From Planctomycetota bacterium (GTDB taxonomy: Bacteria > Planctomycetota > Planctomycetia > Planctomycetales > Planctomycetaceae), in assembly GCA_018242525.1 (NCBI GenBank), contig JAFEBS010000059.1, positions 35,216 to 99,215 of the forward strand: DNA of 64,000 nucleotides, read 5' to 3'. Positions 8,530 through 16,011 of the stretch are shown piece by piece. Every line of letters begins with the position of its first letter. The first letter of the stretch is position 1. The notes beneath the pieces are model-generated. The model saw only the letters and a program-made list of their open reading frames with translations. It was not told where the DNA came from and did no database searches. A program made the translations under genes and the position numbers.

Positions 8530-10917
8530 CTATTTTGTGTATTCCACGTGCACTTCTTTGATCTTGCCGTTGAACTTGAACGGCGCATCATCGAAATACT
8601 CAGGCGACACCGGTGATCCGAGCGTGATGCCGATGTCCAGGCAATCGTTGGCGGTGAAACCCAACGGTGCGCTGATCGGAACGGTGCCCGTGGCAACTTC
8701 CTGCCCGTTCACCTTGAGGGTGATGTTCAGCGGACCTGCCGCCTTCTTCTCGGCGTACTTCGTCACGATCTCGATCTTCGACTTCCCGGCGGCCAGTTTC
8801 TCTTTCGCCTTGATCCGAGTGCGCTGAATCTCGAACAGGTTGTACTCGTAGGTCAGGACGCCATCCTTGACATAGCACGTCAGGCCGCCCGAGAACGCGC
8901 CAAGCTTGTAGAGGCAGCCGCTGGCGTTGGCGGGGATGTCGGCGTCGATGGTGACGACGTTTTCCTTGTTGCCAAGCGCTGGCGCCGCGAATTCTGGCAT
9001 GCGGGTGATGTCACCCGAGAAGTCCCACTTGGTGTATGGCGACGATTTTCTCAGGTCGGGACGCATGACGGGAACGAACAGGCCGCCGCCAATCGGAAAG
9101 CCGCCGTTCTTGGCGAACTCCATGGTGAAAGTCTCCTTCATCCTGGCGAGCTTTTCGGGCATCTTGTCGGCCAGGTCATTGGCCTGCGACCAGTCCTCGT
9201 TCAGGTTGTACAGTTCCCACTTGTCCCCGTCCGGGCTCCAGGCGACGCGGCCCTGCTCGTCGAAGAAGCCTTTCGGGAGACCTGGCATCCATGGAATGCG
9301 CGGTCCAAAGGTGCCGGCAAACCAGCCGTCATGATAGATGCCCCGGCTGCCCATGATCTCGAAATATTGGGTGTGCCGGAATTCCGGGGCTTTGGCATCG
9401 TTGAACGTGCTGGCGAAGCTGACGCCGTCGAACGGGTCCTGCGGGATGCCGTTGACCACGCTTGGCGGCTTGATGCCAATGGCGTCGTAGATGGTCGGAA
9501 CCACGTCGATGCAGTGCGAGAACTGGGCGCGCGGCGTCTTGTCCGGTTTGATCTTCGCGGGCCAACGGACAATCATCGGATTGCGTGTGCCGCCAAAGTG
9601 CGCGGCGACGAGCTTCGTGGATTTGTAAGGCGTGCTGCCCGCCCAGGCCCAGCCGGCGTGATACTGGTTGTCGGCCCTGGGCGAGCCGAGCACGTCGAGA
9701 CCGCCGAGTTCATTCAGGGCCTTGATATGCTGCGAAACCGTCGTCGGAATGTTGTTCTGGGCGAGTAGCTCGCTGATGGTGCCGTTCTGGCCTTCCGCGC
9801 TGGAACCGTTGTCACCCCAGATGTAGAAGATCAATGTGTTGTCGCCGTAGCCCATTCGGTCCACTTCATCCACGACCCGTCCGATGTAGTGATCCACATG
9901 TTCGGCATAGCCGGCAGCCACTTCCATCAACCGTCGTTGGAATGGCTTTTCGTCTTCCGGAATGCTGTCCCATGCGGCGAGCGTTTCGGGACGCGGCGTG
10001 AGTTGGGCGTTCTGTGGAATCCAGCCCTTTGCCTTCGCACGCTGGAATACGCGTTCACGATACGCATCCCAACCGTCATTGAACTTGCCTTTGTACTTAT
10101 CCGCCCATTCCTTCCGGACGTGGTGCGGACCGTGGATGGCGCCGGAGGCCCAATACATCAGGAACGGTTTGTCAGGGGTGAACGCCTGATGTTGCTGGAG
10201 CCAGGTGATCGCATCGTCGGCGAGATCTTCAGTCAGGTGATACGGACGTCCGTCCTTGGGCTCGTTGCGAGGCACGACCGTGGTATTGCGCACAAGGTTC
10301 GGCTCGTACTGCGACGCCTCACCAGCCAGGAAACCGTAGAAATACTCAAAACCATAGCCGGTCGGCCAATGATCGAATGGTCCTGCGGCGGTTGTTTGCT
10401 CGGCGGGAGTGTTGTGCCACTTCCCCCACGCACCGGTATGATAACCGTAGTTCTTCAACACCTCCCCCACCATCGCGCTGCTCTTCGGTTGGATTCCTGA
10501 GTAACCGTCCCAGTCATTCGCCAGTTCGGCGATCTGACCGGCACCGATCCGATGATGATTTCTTCCTGCCAACAGTGCAGCACGCGTTGGCGAGCACATG
10601 GCTGTGGTGTGAAACCGGTTGTAGGCGATGCCGCTGCGACTGAGCCGGTCCATCGTGGGAGTGTTTACCTCGCCGCCCAGGGTGCTGGGCAACCCCGGCC
10701 CCGCATCGTCCACCAGGAAAATGATGATGTTCGGCGCGCCTTTGGGCAGATGGCTTTCAGCCGGCTTGGGACTGTGCACCGACTCCTGGATTGTGCGCCC
10801 GGCAATACTGCCGGACTTCTTGGGAGCGAAGGGCAGGACTTCCTGCGCTGCGGACGGCAGCGCAAACACGCTCAGCACAAGGCTGAAGGCGGCGAGCATG
10901 GTGTATCGTTTCATCAT
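8530..10917 (-). CDS. Arylsulfatase (formylglycine-dependent, type I)
   Basis: Secreted sulfatase that hydrolyses sulfate esters; planctomycetes carry many for algal or animal polysaccharides. A signal peptide (MLAAFSLVLSVFALPSAAQ) is followed by the metal-binding NIIIFLVDDAGPG (Asp70-Asp71) and the C-x-P-x-R sulfatase signature CSPTR, whose Cys108 would be converted to formylglycine. A second metal-site block, YIWGDNGSSAEGQNG, and KSTKLVAAHFGGTRNPMIVRWP follow. About 240 C-terminal residues form an extra domain with beta strands ending in IKEVHVEYTK, giving 795 residues, as in the large arylsulfatases (about 780). The second codon is also ATG, and a GGGGAC-like site lies just upstream. A single gene facing a repeat-rich region; the natural substrate cannot be predicted. 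Confidence 0.94.
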   Translation of the reverse strand: MMKRYTMLAAFSLVLSVFALPSAAQEVLPFAPKKSGSIAGRTIQESVHSPKPAESHLPKGAPNIIIFLVDDAGPGLPSTLGGEVNTPTMDRLSRSGIAYNRFHTTAMCSPTRAALLAGRNHHRIGAGQIAELANDWDGYSGIQPKSSAMVGEVLKNYGYHTGAWGKWHNTPAEQTTAAGPFDHWPTGYGFEYFYGFLAGEASQYEPNLVRNTTVVPRNEPKDGRPYHLTEDLADDAITWLQQHQAFTPDKPFLMYWASGAIHGPHHVRKEWADKYKGKFNDGWDAYRERVFQRAKAKGWIPQNAQLTPRPETLAAWDSIPEDEKPFQRRLMEVAAGYAEHVDHYIGRVVDEVDRMGYGDNTLIFYIWGDNGSSAEGQNGTISELLAQNNIPTTVSQHIKALNELGGLDVLGSPRADNQYHAGWAWAGSTPYKSTKLVAAHFGGTRNPMIVRWPAKIKPDKTPRAQFSHCIDVVPTIYDAIGIKPPSVVNGIPQDPFDGVSFASTFNDAKAPEFRHTQYFEIMGSRGIYHDGWFAGTFGPRIPWMPGLPKGFFDEQGRVAWSPDGDKWELYNLNEDWSQANDLADKMPEKLARMKETFTMEFAKNGGFPIGGGLFVPVMRPDLRKSSPYTKWDFSGDITRMPEFAAPALGNKENVVTIDADIPANASGCLYKLGAFSGGLTCYVKDGVLTYEYNLFEIQRTRIKAKEKLAAGKSKIEIVTKYAEKKAAGPLNITLKVNGQEVATGTVPISAPLGFTANDCLDIGITLGSPVSPEYFDDAPFKFNGKIKEVHVEYTK

Positions 10918-11047
10918 CGAAGTCCCCTAATCTTCCGTGCTACTCCCCGAAGCGAGACCGCGGCCACAACGGAGCGACGACAAGTCTGGCAGTTCTTTGT
11001 GACTGCACACCAGGAAGGCTAGATTTTGGCCAGTGTGTTGGGGCGCG

Positions 11048-11230
11048 TCAAGGGCGTGGAGGGTAGGCCGCAGGGCCATCGCCTTTTGCAACTTGGAGTC
11101 CCCACAGCAAAGCGATCATCATGAACGAGCAGTAGTACCGATCCGTGACGACGACATCGCGCCGATTGAAGGACTTCATCAGCTCCCGTAATAGTGTAGT
11201 TTCTCCGGTTTCCTTGCCCAGCTGAACCGC
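11048..11230 (-). pseudogene. IS4-family transposase fragment
   Basis: On the minus strand a short frame reads GETTLLRELMKSFNRRD, then VVVTDRYYCSFMMIALL (about 11220 down to 11110). This is the region around the second catalytic Asp (DRYY) of the DDE domain of IS4-family transposases. It begins just after a TGA (11231-11233) and loses family resemblance after WGLQV, where it runs into a stop at 11048-11050. Only about 45 of the roughly 400 residues survive, so it is a dead remnant. Recognition is by residue pattern only, with no terminal repeats or target duplication seen. Confidence 0.72.
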
Positions 11231-11235
11231 TCACG

Positions 11236-11785
11236 CAGGATGGTCACAACTGCGCCCGACGAAACCTTGCCGCCCCCCATTCGCCACGCCCGTTTTCGTG
11301 GACCTGCACGTCGTTGGCAAAACGGTGCCCGACAGAACCTGACAGCGAATCTCCACGGCGACTGGGATCTGCTTTGCTGGAATCGACTTCCTTCCGAAAG
11401 TGGACCTGAACGACCTGACGCCCGGCCTCTGTCGAGACTGCACATGGTTGTCACAATCGCGCCCGACGAAACCTCGCCACCCGCCCGTTTTCGTGGACCT
11501 GCACGTCGTTGGCAAAACGGCGCCCGACGAAACCTGACAGCGAATTCCCACGGCGACCGGGATCTGTTTTGCTGGAATCGACTTCCTTCCGAAAGTGGAC
11601 CTGAACGACCTGACGCCCCGTCCCCCGCCGAGACTGCACATGGTTGCCACAAATCTGCCCGACGAAACCTCGCCGCCCCCCAATCGTCACGACCGTTTTC
11701 GTGGACCAGCACGTCGTTGGCAAACCGGCGCCCGACGAAACCTGTCTCTTCGTCGCGGCAAACGGCCCAGGCCCCCAACGGGCTC
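11236..11785. repeat. About 200-bp tandem direct repeats (2.7 copies)
   Basis: Two full copies and one partial copy lie head to tail; the landmark TTTTCGTGGACC recurs at 11293, 11488 and (with one change) 11696, so the periods are 195 and 208 bases. Each unit contains the 15-mer GCGCCCGACGAAACC twice and a block GAATCGACTTCCTTCCGAAA in the first two units. Further copies of the 15-mer at 11929 and 12064 extend the family. The two periods differ by a non-multiple of three, so the long open frames on both strands are chance products of GC-rich repeats, not genes. Confidence 0.85.
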
Positions 11786-11821
11786 GGGGTTGAACGACCG
11801 TCCTTCGTTGAACCCCGAGCC
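11781..11821. repeat. 17-bp inverted repeat (hairpin)
   Basis: Arms 11781-11797 (GGCTCGGGGTTGAACGA) and 11805-11821 are complementary with one mismatch, loop of 7 bases. It sits at the right end of the tandem repeats and has no adjacent gene to terminate, so it is more likely a repeat-element hairpin than a terminator. Confidence 0.75.
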
Positions 11822-12733
11822 AACAGTTCTGCCAGTCTGGCGAATCGGTATCCACACATTCATCGCGAGTTTTCAAAGAGCATCAAAGAGCATCACTGAG
11901 CGGTCGCCCGTCGATCACTGTCACAGCCGCGCCCGACGAAACCTCGCCGTCAGAGCCCAAAGAGATCCGCCAATCGATTGCCACTCCCCCGCCGCCCCGT
12001 GATTTCCAGTCTTGCCTCTGCCCCATCTTGTGAAAACCACATCCCGACGTTGCCAACATCGGGGCGCCCGACGAAACCGGCGGTCTCCCTGCACCATCAA
12101 GTCACCGAGGATCACCATCTTCCGATCCTGTTCACCACCGGGACTGCAAGTCGCTTCGTCCTGAAACGGCGAGCCTCCGGTCAATCGGATGCACCAGCGT
12201 CAGCCGTTGACGGGGCCATCATCACTGGCCTGTTTATCTCAAGTTTGCGTTGCGATGGTCAATCGCAATTGCAAGAAAACACGGCTCCGTGTCGGTTAAA
12301 GTTTTTGCCATTCACCTCCCATTTTCTGGCAGTTGCTATTGGAGGCCGCCTGCTGCCCCGAAGTCCAGGATCCCGTGACCGCCACGCCAGCCCGATGGCA
12401 CTGACCGTGTGAGCCGCGAGGCGCTAGCCGCGGGTGTATTCAGTGCGACGGGTTGCTAAATGGGGTTGCAGTATGTTGGGACGGAATCGCGGAGGGATTC
12501 GCAAGTTGGACACGCATCGACGAATCCCTCGCTCGCGCGCGCGTCGGGCTAATGTCCCAGGTTCACGCAACACTATTTAGCCGCGGGAGTATTCTCAATC
12601 GTCCGTCGTTGCCGACGCTGCCAGCGTCGGCGTATCGGATCTCCGCACGATCCACCGCGCGAAAGTAAACGTCTCACAGAGGCACAAAGCCACAGAGTCA
12701 GCAGAAGCAGGAACGGGAGTCACGGGGCGAGCG
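11822..12733. other. Gene-free region with scattered short repeats
   Basis: I see no convincing coding region. It holds two more copies of GCGCCCGACGAAACC (11929-11943 exact; 12064-12078), a perfect 9-bp hairpin GCCGACGCT/AGCGTCGGC with a 3-base loop at 12611-12631, and two related strings, AGCCGCGAGGCGCTAGCCGC near 12414 and AGCCGCGGGAGTATTC near 12580, of the type found repeatedly in planctomycete genomes. It reads as a site where small repeat elements have accumulated. Confidence 0.55.
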
Positions 12734-12801
12734 TAGGACGGACAATCCTGTCCGTCTTCCTCGTCATTTCCCGGTGCGGACGGACAGGATTGTCCGTCCT
12801 A
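12734..12801. repeat. REP-like element: 23-bp perfect inverted repeat
   Basis: Arms 12734-12756 and 12779-12801 are exact reverse complements, separated by 22 bases. Each arm is itself nearly palindromic (GACGGACA/TGTCCGTC around ATCC), the nested-hairpin design of REP and BIME elements. The right arm ends 8 bases before a REP transposase relic, which fits the known dependence of such repeats on RAYT proteins. Confidence 0.85.
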
Positions 12802-12808
12802 CTACCAA

Positions 12809-12985
12809 TGCCCCAACGTGGAACGCAATGCCGCAACGTACAAATTGGATCGACCGTCAATGAACCGTTGACCGAAAACCCGTCGGCCTCGATCCGCCGC
12901 TGCGCTCAGAGTCGTTCTCCCCACGGAGACGCGATCTGGATAGAATCGATTGTGGATCGCCTTGAATCTCATTGCACTTTGCAAA
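12809..12985 (+). pseudogene. REP-associated tyrosine transposase remnant
   Basis: Two pieces of the same kind of gene as the intact transposase at 15285-16001 are fused here. Bases 12809-12837 match the catalytic-helix part of that gene (ACGTGGAACGCAATG, encoding VERNA). From about 12842 the match jumps to the C-terminal tail: NWID, VNEPLT, IRRCAQ, SPHGD, WIESIVDRL. The deletion between them and single-base shifts destroy the frame. Nothing N-terminal survives. It directly follows a REP-like hairpin. Confidence rests on side-by-side comparison within this window. Confidence 0.82.
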
Positions 12986-13145
12986 GCACTTGGTCAGATG
13001 GAACGAGTGGCTTCACTGCTTCAACTGTGATCGTGGTAGACCACGAAACAACGGTTTCTGACATCTTTTCCTGTCTGACACCTTTTCCTGTCCGGACATG
13101 TAGAATTGGTCCGGCCCGCACCAGGGCGGTGTGGAGAGTTCATTG

Positions 13146-15149
13146 ATGGGGTCAGCCATGTTTGTCATCAGGTTCGCCGTTGGTGCTGCAATTCTATCGA
13201 TGAGTGTCGCGACGATCATCGTCCACGCGGACGAACTTACCGACGATGATTTCGCGGCGGAACAGATCGCGACAGTGATTGGTCAACTGGATGACACGGA
13301 TGTCCGGGTACGCGCCGGGGCGATCACGTCTCTTCAGCGAATTGGTGTTGAAGCACGCGCTGCGATTCCGCGGTTGATCGAATTGCTGGCGGATGAAGAC
13401 TGGTACCAGGAATTCGTCATCAGGCGCTATGTCTACGACATGGCATCGGAAGCACTGGTTGCGATGAGCTCCGAAAGTGCGGGGCAGTTGCTGGAACGCT
13501 ATCCGTTGCAATCCGACCCGGCAAGCCGACGCTCCATTTTCACGGCGCGACGGATGCGCCACGATGCTCGGGCCTTTCTGCCGGAAATCCAGAAATTGTT
13601 TCGAACGGCCACGCGTGCCGATCGGGCAACGTGGCTGGGGACTTTGGCTGCAATCGATCCCACCGGGCAAACGGCTGTGCCCATCCTGGTGCGATCGTTG
13701 CAGGAAGGAATGAACTCGGCAGAGCGTCGCGCGGCAGCCGAATGGCTCACGCGTGCCGAATCTCTGGAGGGCGTGTACTGGCACGAGCACTCTTCCGCCA
13801 GCGACTGGTTCGCGCGGACACTCGAGTCCAACGCCGTTGCCGATGCCCTGATTCTGGCACTGAAAGACCCCGCTGCAGAAGTCCGGGGGCCGGCTGCGCT
13901 GTCCGTTTCCACGTATCCCGAGGTGGCGGCCCGCGCCGTCCCTGCGTTGATCCGGTTATTGTCCGATCAAGATTGCTATCACGTCATGGTTTCCAATCAT
14001 CTGGGCGATGTCCGAGCTGTCAGAAGAGATGCCGTCTTGGCGTTGTCGCGAATGCCTGACTTTGCCGATCAGTCACTCGCAGCCTTCATCCAGATGCTGA
14101 AAGCCGATGCCGAATTTGCAAAGACAAGTGAACTGGCATTCGCCATTGCGGATCTGACGCAACATACAAAACAGCCGATGAGATACTTGACCGAAATCCA
14201 GGAGTGCAGGCATCCCCAGGTCGCCACGATTGCCCTGGCGCGCCTCGGCCAGGATTCGCGGGAAGCAATTCCCCGATTGGAGAAACTGGCCCGGAGCGGC
14301 AGTCAGGACTGGGATCGCGAGGATGCTCAAACTGCACTCGCGATCATTGACCCCGAAGGCCATCCGGACGCCGTGACATTCGTCCGCGAAAAGCTGCAGG
14401 AGGACATGGATTCTGGAGTCCTGGATTTCCTGGCTGCTGTCGGTCGCAGGGCGTCGTTCGTGTTTCCCTGGCTGCACCAGCGGATTATCGAGAGAGAGCC
14501 AGGTAACGCTTTAGACCACCGCATCCTGAAGGTGCTGGAGGTGATGGGCCCCGACGCCGTCCCGGCTGCCCCGCAGATCCTGAAATGTCTTGAGTCGGAC
14601 TTGGACTTCTTTCTCTCGGACTACGAGAACACTCTCGTGAAACTCGGCCCCGGAGTGATCCCGATCCTGATCGATGCCTTGACGTCGGCAGAGCCGTCGA
14701 CTGACGCGAAGATGTGTTGCCTGCGTGCGCTGGGGCGGTTGGGATCCGCCGCCTCGAACGCGGTGGATGCCGTTGTTTTGCAGTCCAGGTGTGAGTATCC
14801 CCGCTTGCGAGAAACCGCTGCGAACACTCTCGGAATGATCGCGTCGCATCCGGGCGAGTCGCTGCCCGCACTGGAAAGCCTGTTGTCCGACGCCCGGCCA
14901 CAGGTCCGCGCTGCGGCCGCAAGCAGTTGCGGGAAATTCGGACCGGACGCGCGTCGACAGGTTCCACAACTCGTCAACAGACTGTCTGATGACTACCTCG
15001 ACGTGCGGAGGGCGGCGGCGGTGGGGCTCGGTCAAATGAGATCGGTTGCGGCAGAGGCCATTCCGAAACTCACGGAACTGTCGCGCGATAAAAACGTCCC
15101 GCTTCGGGATGCCGCGATGGACGCTCTCCACCGGATTCAGGAACGCTGA
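13146..15149 (+). CDS. Secreted HEAT-repeat protein
   Basis: About 667 residues. The start at ATG 13146 has GGAG at 13133-13136 upstream and gives a signal peptide, RFAVGAAILSMSVATIIVHA; a GTG 15 bases earlier is possible. The mature protein is a near-continuous series of HEAT/PBS-lyase type helical repeats, for example DVRVRAGAITSLQRIGVEAR, AAIPRLIELLADEDWY, EVRGPAALSVS, DARPQVRAAAASSCGKFG and YLDVRRAAAVGLGQM, with the usual Pro and conserved Arg/Asp positions. Such solenoids bind other proteins or peptides; no catalytic motif is visible. It is followed after 135 bases by a transposase and a relic, so it is probably a single-gene unit. The role is unknown; a periplasmic scaffold is an inference. 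Confidence 0.85.
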   Translation: MGSAMFVIRFAVGAAILSMSVATIIVHADELTDDDFAAEQIATVIGQLDDTDVRVRAGAITSLQRIGVEARAAIPRLIELLADEDWYQEFVIRRYVYDMASEALVAMSSESAGQLLERYPLQSDPASRRSIFTARRMRHDARAFLPEIQKLFRTATRADRATWLGTLAAIDPTGQTAVPILVRSLQEGMNSAERRAAAEWLTRAESLEGVYWHEHSSASDWFARTLESNAVADALILALKDPAAEVRGPAALSVSTYPEVAARAVPALIRLLSDQDCYHVMVSNHLGDVRAVRRDAVLALSRMPDFADQSLAAFIQMLKADAEFAKTSELAFAIADLTQHTKQPMRYLTEIQECRHPQVATIALARLGQDSREAIPRLEKLARSGSQDWDREDAQTALAIIDPEGHPDAVTFVREKLQEDMDSGVLDFLAAVGRRASFVFPWLHQRIIEREPGNALDHRILKVLEVMGPDAVPAAPQILKCLESDLDFFLSDYENTLVKLGPGVIPILIDALTSAEPSTDAKMCCLRALGRLGSAASNAVDAVVLQSRCEYPRLRETAANTLGMIASHPGESLPALESLLSDARPQVRAAAASSCGKFGPDARRQVPQLVNRLSDDYLDVRRAAAVGLGQMRSVAAEAIPKLTELSRDKNVPLRDAAMDALHRIQER

Positions 15150-15162
15150 TGGTAACCCGCCA

Positions 15163-15229
15163 TCATGCCGCGACGGCAAAGCAGCGACGCTGCAGAAAGA
15201 AAGCAACATTGACCAGTCCGATCAGGGAG
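15163..15229 (-). pseudogene. Relic of acr3 (arsenite transporter) 3' end
   Basis: On the minus strand 21 codons plus a TGA read SLIGLVNVAFFLQRRCFAVA. The C-terminus of the intact Acr3 encoded at 18270 is LIGLVNVAFFLKRRCFAS, so 17 of about 18 aligned residues agree. The DNA differs at many positions, so this is a diverged copy and not a recent duplication. The match stops 8 bases before the left end repeat of the REP transposase unit, suggesting that unit sits where a second acr3 gene once was. No ribosome site or start belongs to it. Confidence 0.8.
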
Positions 15230-15237
15230 AAATCAAA

Positions 15238-16005
15238 GGGCAGGACTTTTTGATTTTCGTTCGAGCAGATGATATGGTGTCGAGATGCCGCGTCCTCCCC
15301 GAGCCGATGAAGCTGGCGGGCTGTATCATGCCCTCAACCGGGGGAACTCACGCGCCGAGATTTTTCATAAGGACGCTGACTTTGAGGCGTTTGAGCGAAT
15401 CCTGAGTGAGGGCCTGCAACTGTACGATGTGCAACTGTTTTCGTATCAGTTGATGCCGAACCACTGGCACCTGGTCTTGCGGCCGAATCAAACCGGGGAA
15501 ATGAGTCGTTTTCTGCGGTGGGTCACGGCCACGCACACGATGCGTTATCACGCTCATTACCACACCTCGGGCGAAGGCCATGTTTACCAGGGGAGATTCA
15601 AAAGCTTCGCAATTCAGGATGACGACCACTTTTTAACGGTTTGCCGCTACGTGGAACGCAATGCGTGCCGCGCCGAGCTCGTGGCCCGTGCCGAGGACTG
15701 GCGTTGGGGATCCCTGTGGCGCTGGTTGCAACCCACCGAGCCCGCTCCGTCCCGATTGTCTCCCTGGCCAATTCCTCGCCGGTCGAATTGGATCGAACGT
15801 GTCAATGAGCCACTGACCGACAAGGAGTTGGCAGCAATCCGCCGCTGCGCTCAACGAGGTGCTCCCCATGGAGACTCGACATGGATCGAATCAACCGTGG
15901 AGCGGCTTGGCTTGGAATCAACGTTACGTCCCCGCGGACGGCCCCAAATTCGACCCGTTCCGCCCACAAATGGTCGTGCCGCCGAAAACAAAGAGTCCTG
16001 ACCCC
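15238..16005 (+). mobile_element. REP-transposase unit with inverted end repeats
   Basis: The string GGGCAGGACTTTTTG (15238-15252) and CAAAGAGTCCTGACCCC (15989-16005) are inverted copies with one gap and one mismatch, bracketing the RAYT gene; the right one overlaps its stop codon. The motif (AGTCCTGACCCC) is related to the GGGGTCTGACCC arm of the hairpin at 20037-20134. I infer these are the cis repeats recognised by this transposase. Confidence 0.62.
15285..16001 (+). CDS. REP-associated tyrosine transposase (RAYT, Y1_Tnp/HUH)
   Basis: Single-strand DNA transposase of the IS200/IS605-related RAYT group, which cuts and joins REP hairpins. The HUH metal site is HWH (His60, His62) in SYQLMPNHWHLVLRP, and the likely nucleophile is Tyr122 in RYVERNACRA; the N-terminal YHALNRG and the GHVYQGRFKSF block are also typical. 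The C-terminal tail (NWIERVNEPLTDKE to the end) is the DNA-binding addition seen in many RAYTs. At 238 residues it looks complete and intact. It is bracketed by inverted end repeats, and a decayed relative lies at 12.8 kb. The window holds several hairpins of the kind such enzymes mobilise. The start at ATG 15285 fits the family N-terminus (MPRPPR). Confidence 0.93.
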   Translation: MPRPPRADEAGGLYHALNRGNSRAEIFHKDADFEAFERILSEGLQLYDVQLFSYQLMPNHWHLVLRPNQTGEMSRFLRWVTATHTMRYHAHYHTSGEGHVYQGRFKSFAIQDDDHFLTVCRYVERNACRAELVARAEDWRWGSLWRWLQPTEPAPSRLSPWPIPRRSNWIERVNEPLTDKELAAIRRCAQRGAPHGDSTWIESTVERLGLESTLRPRGRPQIRPVPPTNGRAAENKES

Positions 16006-16011
16006 TGTGAT

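Noticed and set aside
11236..11785. Possible CRISPR-like repeat array
   Set aside because: Units of about 200 bases with similar, not unique, content between repeated blocks; no cas genes nearby.
11179..11859. Minus-strand 226-codon frame with repeated FANDVQVHENG units
   Set aside because: The repeats come from the 195/208-bp tandem DNA units; unit length is not a multiple of three throughout, several frames on both strands stay open, and there is no start signal.
12790..13146. Plus-strand 118-codon frame with similarity to the RAYT tail
   Set aside because: The similarity is real but only the tail is present and out of its original context, so I record it as a pseudogene remnant and not as a gene.
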